A stretch of 25,634 nucleotides of DNA from JAKZSU01 sp047517485 (GTDB lineage Bacteria > Pseudomonadota > Alphaproteobacteria > UBA7887): contig JAKZSU010000079.1 in NCBI GenBank assembly GCA_047517485.1, forward strand, positions 1-25,634, in the 5' to 3' direction. Position numbers and translations under genes: made by a program. Positions 23,252 through 25,634 of the stretch are shown here, one piece after another (the stretch's first letter is position 1; each line of letters begins with the position of its first letter). A model generated the notes under the pieces. It saw only the letters and a list, made by a program, of their open reading frames with translations. It was not told the DNA's origin and searched no databases.

Positions 23252-24751
23252 TCAACCCGCGTACCGTTCGCGCAGGGTGAATTTCTCGATCTTGCCCATC
23301 GCGTTGCGCGGCAGGGATTGGCAGAAGATTACATCCTTCGGGTGCTTGAAGCGCGCGAGACGCCCGTCGAACAGGGCGAGCACCGCGCCCGTGTCGAGCG
23401 CCGGATCGGCGGCGACGACGATGGCCACCGGGACTTCGCCCCAGCGCTCTTCCGCGCGGCCGATGACGGCGGCCTCGGCGATGCGGGCGTCCTGGTCGAG
23501 CACCGCTTCGAGTTCGGCGGAGTAGATGTTTTCGCCGCCGGAAATGATCACGTCGTTCAACCGGTCGTCAATGAAGAGAAAGCCGTTTTCGTCAAAGTGG
23601 CCGATATCGCCGCTCAGGAACCAACCGTCGGCGAACGCCGCTTCGGTGGCCGCCGCGTCGGCCCAATATTCGACCATCACGTTGGGCCCGCGCACCTGGA
23701 TTTCACCGCGTTCGCCGGCCGCAACCGGCGCGCCGTCGTCGTCGACGATGCGCAGATCGCAATGGAGCGCCGGCAATCCGGTCGAGCCGACATGGTCGCG
23801 TGCGTGATCGGCGCGGAGGTACGCCGCGATCGGCGCGGTCTCGGTCGAGCCGTAGGCCTGGACGACGGGCACGTCGCGGGCGTGAAACGCGTCGATCACC
23901 GCGAGCGGCACGATGGTCGAGCCGGTGGTCACCATGCGCAGGCTGGCGAGATCGGTCTTGGTCCAATTCGGGTGATCGACCATCGCCTGGATCTGCGCCG
24001 GCACGAAGACCGCGAGGGTCGGGTGATCGGCGGCGATGGCCGCGAGCGCCGCACCGGCATTGAAGCGGCGATGAAGAAGAACCGTGGCCCCGGCATGCAA
24101 TGCGGGCAGGGTCTGGACGTTGAGCCCGCCGACATGAAACAGCGGCGCGGTGGTGAGCACCCGGTCGGCGCTGGTGAGATCGTGCATGTGGGTCGAATTG
24201 ACCGCGTTCCAGAACAAGGCGTCCTGGGTCAGCACCGCGCCCTTCGGTTTACCCGTGGTGCCCGAGGTATAGACCACGAGCAGCGGCGTGGCGCCGTCGA
24301 CAGGCGGGGTGCGGCTGGTGTCCGGCGCGGCGGCAAACAATCCGCCGTCGGGCGCGGTCGAGAGCAAACGGAGGTCGGCCACCGACTCGGCGACGGTTTC
24401 GGCGATGGTCTCGCCGACCGTCATTAAGTCGGGCTCGCAGACCAGCACGCCGGCGCCGCAATGATCGAGAATATAGCCGTGCTCGGGCGGCGCGAGGCGC
24501 CAATTGAGCGGCACCACCATCGCGCCGAGGCGGGCGCAGGCGAAGGTGAGCGCGATCATCTCCGGACAATTGGCGCCGAGAAACGCAACCCGATCGCCGC
24601 GCCCGACACCGGCGCGCGCGCGCAAGCCGCCGGCGATGCGCCCGATCATCGCGTCGAGCGCGGCGTAACTAAGATCCTCGCCATCGCAGATGATCGCGGG
24701 CCGGTCAGGGGCGAAGGCCGCCCAGCGCTCGATCCATGTCGATAAGTCCAT
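23252..24751 (-). CDS. acyl-CoA synthetase / AMP-dependent ligase
   Basis: This 499-residue ANL-superfamily adenylating enzyme has the P-loop YTSGTTGKPKG (161-171), the core motif YGSTETAP, the A8-type hinge region GWFLSGDIGHFDENGFLFIDDRLNDVIISGGENIYSAELE, and the C-terminal catalytic lysine K487 in RNAMGKIEK. It is full length for the family. Substrate specificity is not readable; short or medium-chain fatty acids or aromatic acids are common. The gene ends 64 bp before the palindromic element. Two palindromes in the upstream 75 bp may bind a regulator. Confidence 0.9.
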   Translation of the reverse strand: MDLSTWIERWAAFAPDRPAIICDGEDLSYAALDAMIGRIAGGLRARAGVGRGDRVAFLGANCPEMIALTFACARLGAMVVPLNWRLAPPEHGYILDHCGAGVLVCEPDLMTVGETIAETVAESVADLRLLSTAPDGGLFAAAPDTSRTPPVDGATPLLVVYTSGTTGKPKGAVLTQDALFWNAVNSTHMHDLTSADRVLTTAPLFHVGGLNVQTLPALHAGATVLLHRRFNAGAALAAIAADHPTLAVFVPAQIQAMVDHPNWTKTDLASLRMVTTGSTIVPLAVIDAFHARDVPVVQAYGSTETAPIAAYLRADHARDHVGSTGLPALHCDLRIVDDDGAPVAAGERGEIQVRGPNVMVEYWADAAATEAAFADGWFLSGDIGHFDENGFLFIDDRLNDVIISGGENIYSAELEAVLDQDARIAEAAVIGRAEERWGEVPVAIVVAADPALDTGAVLALFDGRLARFKHPKDVIFCQSLPRNAMGKIEKFTLRERYAG

Positions 24752-25077
24752 ACCCGATTTCGTCTCTCTTCAAGGGCGCGATTATAGCCAAAACGTTTTT
24801 GCAACGAGCCAGTCGATTAATAATCGGACACAATCTTGATCTCAAAAGCAAGTGACGGGAAAGCACCAGCCCAATTGATAACTTCGCTTAAACTCTCGGT
24901 TGCTTACCGGGTGGTGAGTATCTTTCGTTGGTATCGAGGCCTGGCCCGGAGGGAAGCTCTGGTCAGCAATTCACAATCATCATCTAAAGGTTGAGACAAA
25001 AATATTATTCCCGCTATGCTTGCATATGCTCTGGGGTGAGAGTAGATTTCCCGATAATGTCCACGGGAGTGACGGGG
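24752..25077. other. AT-richer promoter/intergenic region
   Basis: No convincing gene is present. Two perfect palindromes stand upstream of the acyl-CoA synthetase: AAAACGTTTT (24790-24799) and CGATTAATAATCG (24814-24826, 6+1+6). Both are placed where a regulator of that gene could bind. Composition falls noticeably compared with the flanking operons, the first sign of the accessory-like segment at the right edge. A promoter for the small plus-strand gene at 25078 must also lie here, but no clear -35/-10 pair was picked out. Confidence 0.45.
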
Positions 25078-25356
25078 ATGGTTGAATACAAAAATCCTCC
25101 TACGCTCGAGATCAGACCTGCCGAGATCAATCCGAACTCGGCATACCAAGGCATCGAAAATAAATTTCGGAAAGCTAGGGCCGGCAAGCATCCAGACCGG
25201 GACGAAGAAAACCTAGCCGCGTCTCGCACGGTGTCGCCCTCGCGCGCGAGCGAAGTGTCGATCGAGTCCCTCGGTACGTCATTGTCCCGACGCCCGGAGT
25301 GGGAAACGGGGGAAGCGGAGCATTCAGCTTACCAATCGCCAAAAGTGGGGAGGTAA
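25078..25356 (+). CDS. small hydrophilic protein of unknown function, upstream of tyrosinase fragment
   Basis: This 92-residue frame begins MVEYKNPPTLEIRPAEINPN and is rich in charged and polar residues. It has no membrane segment, signal peptide or recognised domain. ATG 25078 was preferred because GGGAG lies 8 bases before it; an in-frame ATG at 25057 is possible. Its stop TAA at 25354-25356 sits directly behind the GGGGAGG ribosome site of the tyrosinase fragment, so the two were probably one operon. A role next to a tyrosinase (for example copper delivery) would be guesswork. Confidence 0.5.
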   Translation: MVEYKNPPTLEIRPAEINPNSAYQGIENKFRKARAGKHPDRDEENLAASRTVSPSRASEVSIESLGTSLSRRPEWETGEAEHSAYQSPKVGR

Positions 25357-25360
25357 ATTG

Positions 25361-25516
25361 ATGGCAACGCGGAGAAGCGTTCGAGACTTGTCGTCTGCCG
25401 AAAGGCAGACCGTCATCGACGGTTTGCTGCTGTTGAAGCACGAGCGAACCGGGCAAGACGGTCTAACGACCTACGATCGATATGTCGTTCTGCATCACTG
25501 CTGTCCGGTTAACTGA
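25361..25516 (+). pseudogene. 5' fragment of a tyrosinase (truncated after 51 codons)
   Basis: The frame starts after an excellent GGGGAGG site (spacer 7) and reads MATRRSVRDLSSAERQTVID, then a helix ending ALK-like LLLLKHE and TTYDRYVVLHHCCPVN before TGA. The segments LSSAERQ..IDGLLLLK and YDRYVVLHH match the N-terminus of bacterial tyrosinases, where the histidine after YDRY is the first copper-A ligand. All later copper ligands, including the HxxPAFLPWHR-type motif expected about 20 residues on, are missing. The break falls at about 25499-25502, where the sequence changes to one resembling an insertion-sequence end. The gene is therefore cut rather than merely mutated; the rest may lie beyond the window. 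Confidence 0.72.
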
Positions 25517-25634
25517 GCGGTGCTGGCTTTGAGAGCCAGGATTTCTGCGGGGTTTGAAGCGAAAATGCATGGTGTCGATTTGAATTGGATGGAGCACTTT
25601 TCGGAGTTTCTCCGAGGAGATGCTCATGAACACC
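25499..25634. mobile_element. possible insertion-sequence left end, runs off the window
   Basis: From about 25499 the tyrosinase frame is lost and the DNA reads CTGTCCGGTTAACTGAGCGG, followed by a short hairpin CTGGCT-TTGAG-AGCCAG (25523-25539). GAGGAG then leads to an ATG at 25626. A noncoding terminal stretch of about 120 bp before a transposase start is a normal IS layout, and the GTCCGGTTAAC-like tip recalls IS4-related elements from memory. Neither the second end nor the transposase is in the window, so this stays a hypothesis. Confidence 0.38.
25626..25634 (+). CDS. probable start of a gene beyond the window (possibly transposase)
   Basis: ATGAACACC (M-N-T) follows a GAGGAG ribosome site with a 6-base spacer and is cut by the window end. 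Another plus-strand frame, from ATG 25565 (MHGVDLNWMEHFSEFLRGDA), is also open to the edge and cannot be dismissed. A transposase of the IS4 type often begins with MN, which would fit the suspected element, but three codons are not evidence of function. Confidence 0.3.

Noticed and set aside
23225..24427. 400-codon plus-strand open frame opposite the acyl-CoA synthetase
   Set aside because: The opposite strand carries every conserved motif of the synthetase; the plus frame shows no domain.
1..25634. CRISPR array, tRNA or rRNA gene
   Set aside because: No regularly spaced direct repeats and no tRNA- or rRNA-like sequence were seen when reading through the intergenic regions.

Overview
The window reads as chromosomal DNA of a GC-rich alphaproteobacterium, most likely a Rhodospirillales-type heterotroph. 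The reasons are tightly packed high-GC genes, abundant ABC and TRAP transporters, a DUF1217 (alphaproteobacterial, flagellum-associated) gene behind a near-perfect sigma-54 promoter, and a TPR/SAM-methyltransferase of a type common in this class. The taxon is inferred; no rRNA or tRNA gene was seen. Layout, left to right: (1) 1-335 is gene-poor and holds one strong hairpin. (2) 336-3157, minus strand: an exported haloalkane-dehalogenase-like hydrolase, its probable TetR regulator (a 20-bp motif lies in front of both genes) and a formamidase. (3) 3265-5994, plus strand: a three-gene unit with a VOC protein, a COG4091-type oxidoreductase with a C-terminal SAF domain, and an epoxide-hydrolase-type enzyme. 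(4) 6129-16142, minus strand: an eleven-gene co-directional run with mostly overlapping or nearly touching genes. It begins with a NitT/TauT-type ABC importer (binding protein, permease, ATPase), continues with the four-gene ABC module associated with PQQ-dependent alcohol dehydrogenases (ATPase, beta-propeller, binding protein, PedC permease; the relatives PedA1A2BC and LutABEF are linked to lanthanide uptake), and ends with a cysteine-synthase-like enzyme, an AlaX tRNA-editing protein and two tandem 3-mercaptopyruvate sulfurtransferases. (5) 16457-17266, plus strand: the DUF1217 gene. (6) 17267-22904, minus strand: a five-gene run with a TPR-methyltransferase, a short reductive-dehalogenase-like 4Fe-4S protein and a complete DctP-DctQ-DctM TRAP transporter. 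(7) 22918-23187: a 270-bp palindromic element with 27-bp inverted ends and CTAG at both borders, looking like a MITE mobilised by an IS630-type transposase. (8) 23252-24751, minus strand: an acyl-CoA synthetase. (9) 24752-25634: a more AT-rich, accessory-looking stretch with a small unknown gene, the 5' end of a tyrosinase cut off after its first histidine motif, and what may be the left end of an insertion sequence running out of the window. How the parts may work together: several enzymes point to breakdown of small organic and possibly halogenated compounds (haloalkane dehalogenase-like, epoxide hydrolase, formamidase, RdhA-like FeS protein next to a TRAP importer). The central run joins a probable PQQ/lanthanide-associated transporter to a second importer and to cysteine and sulfane-sulfur enzymes. 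No PQQ dehydrogenase, TonB receptor or pqq gene lies in the window, so the lanthanide link rests on family resemblance alone.
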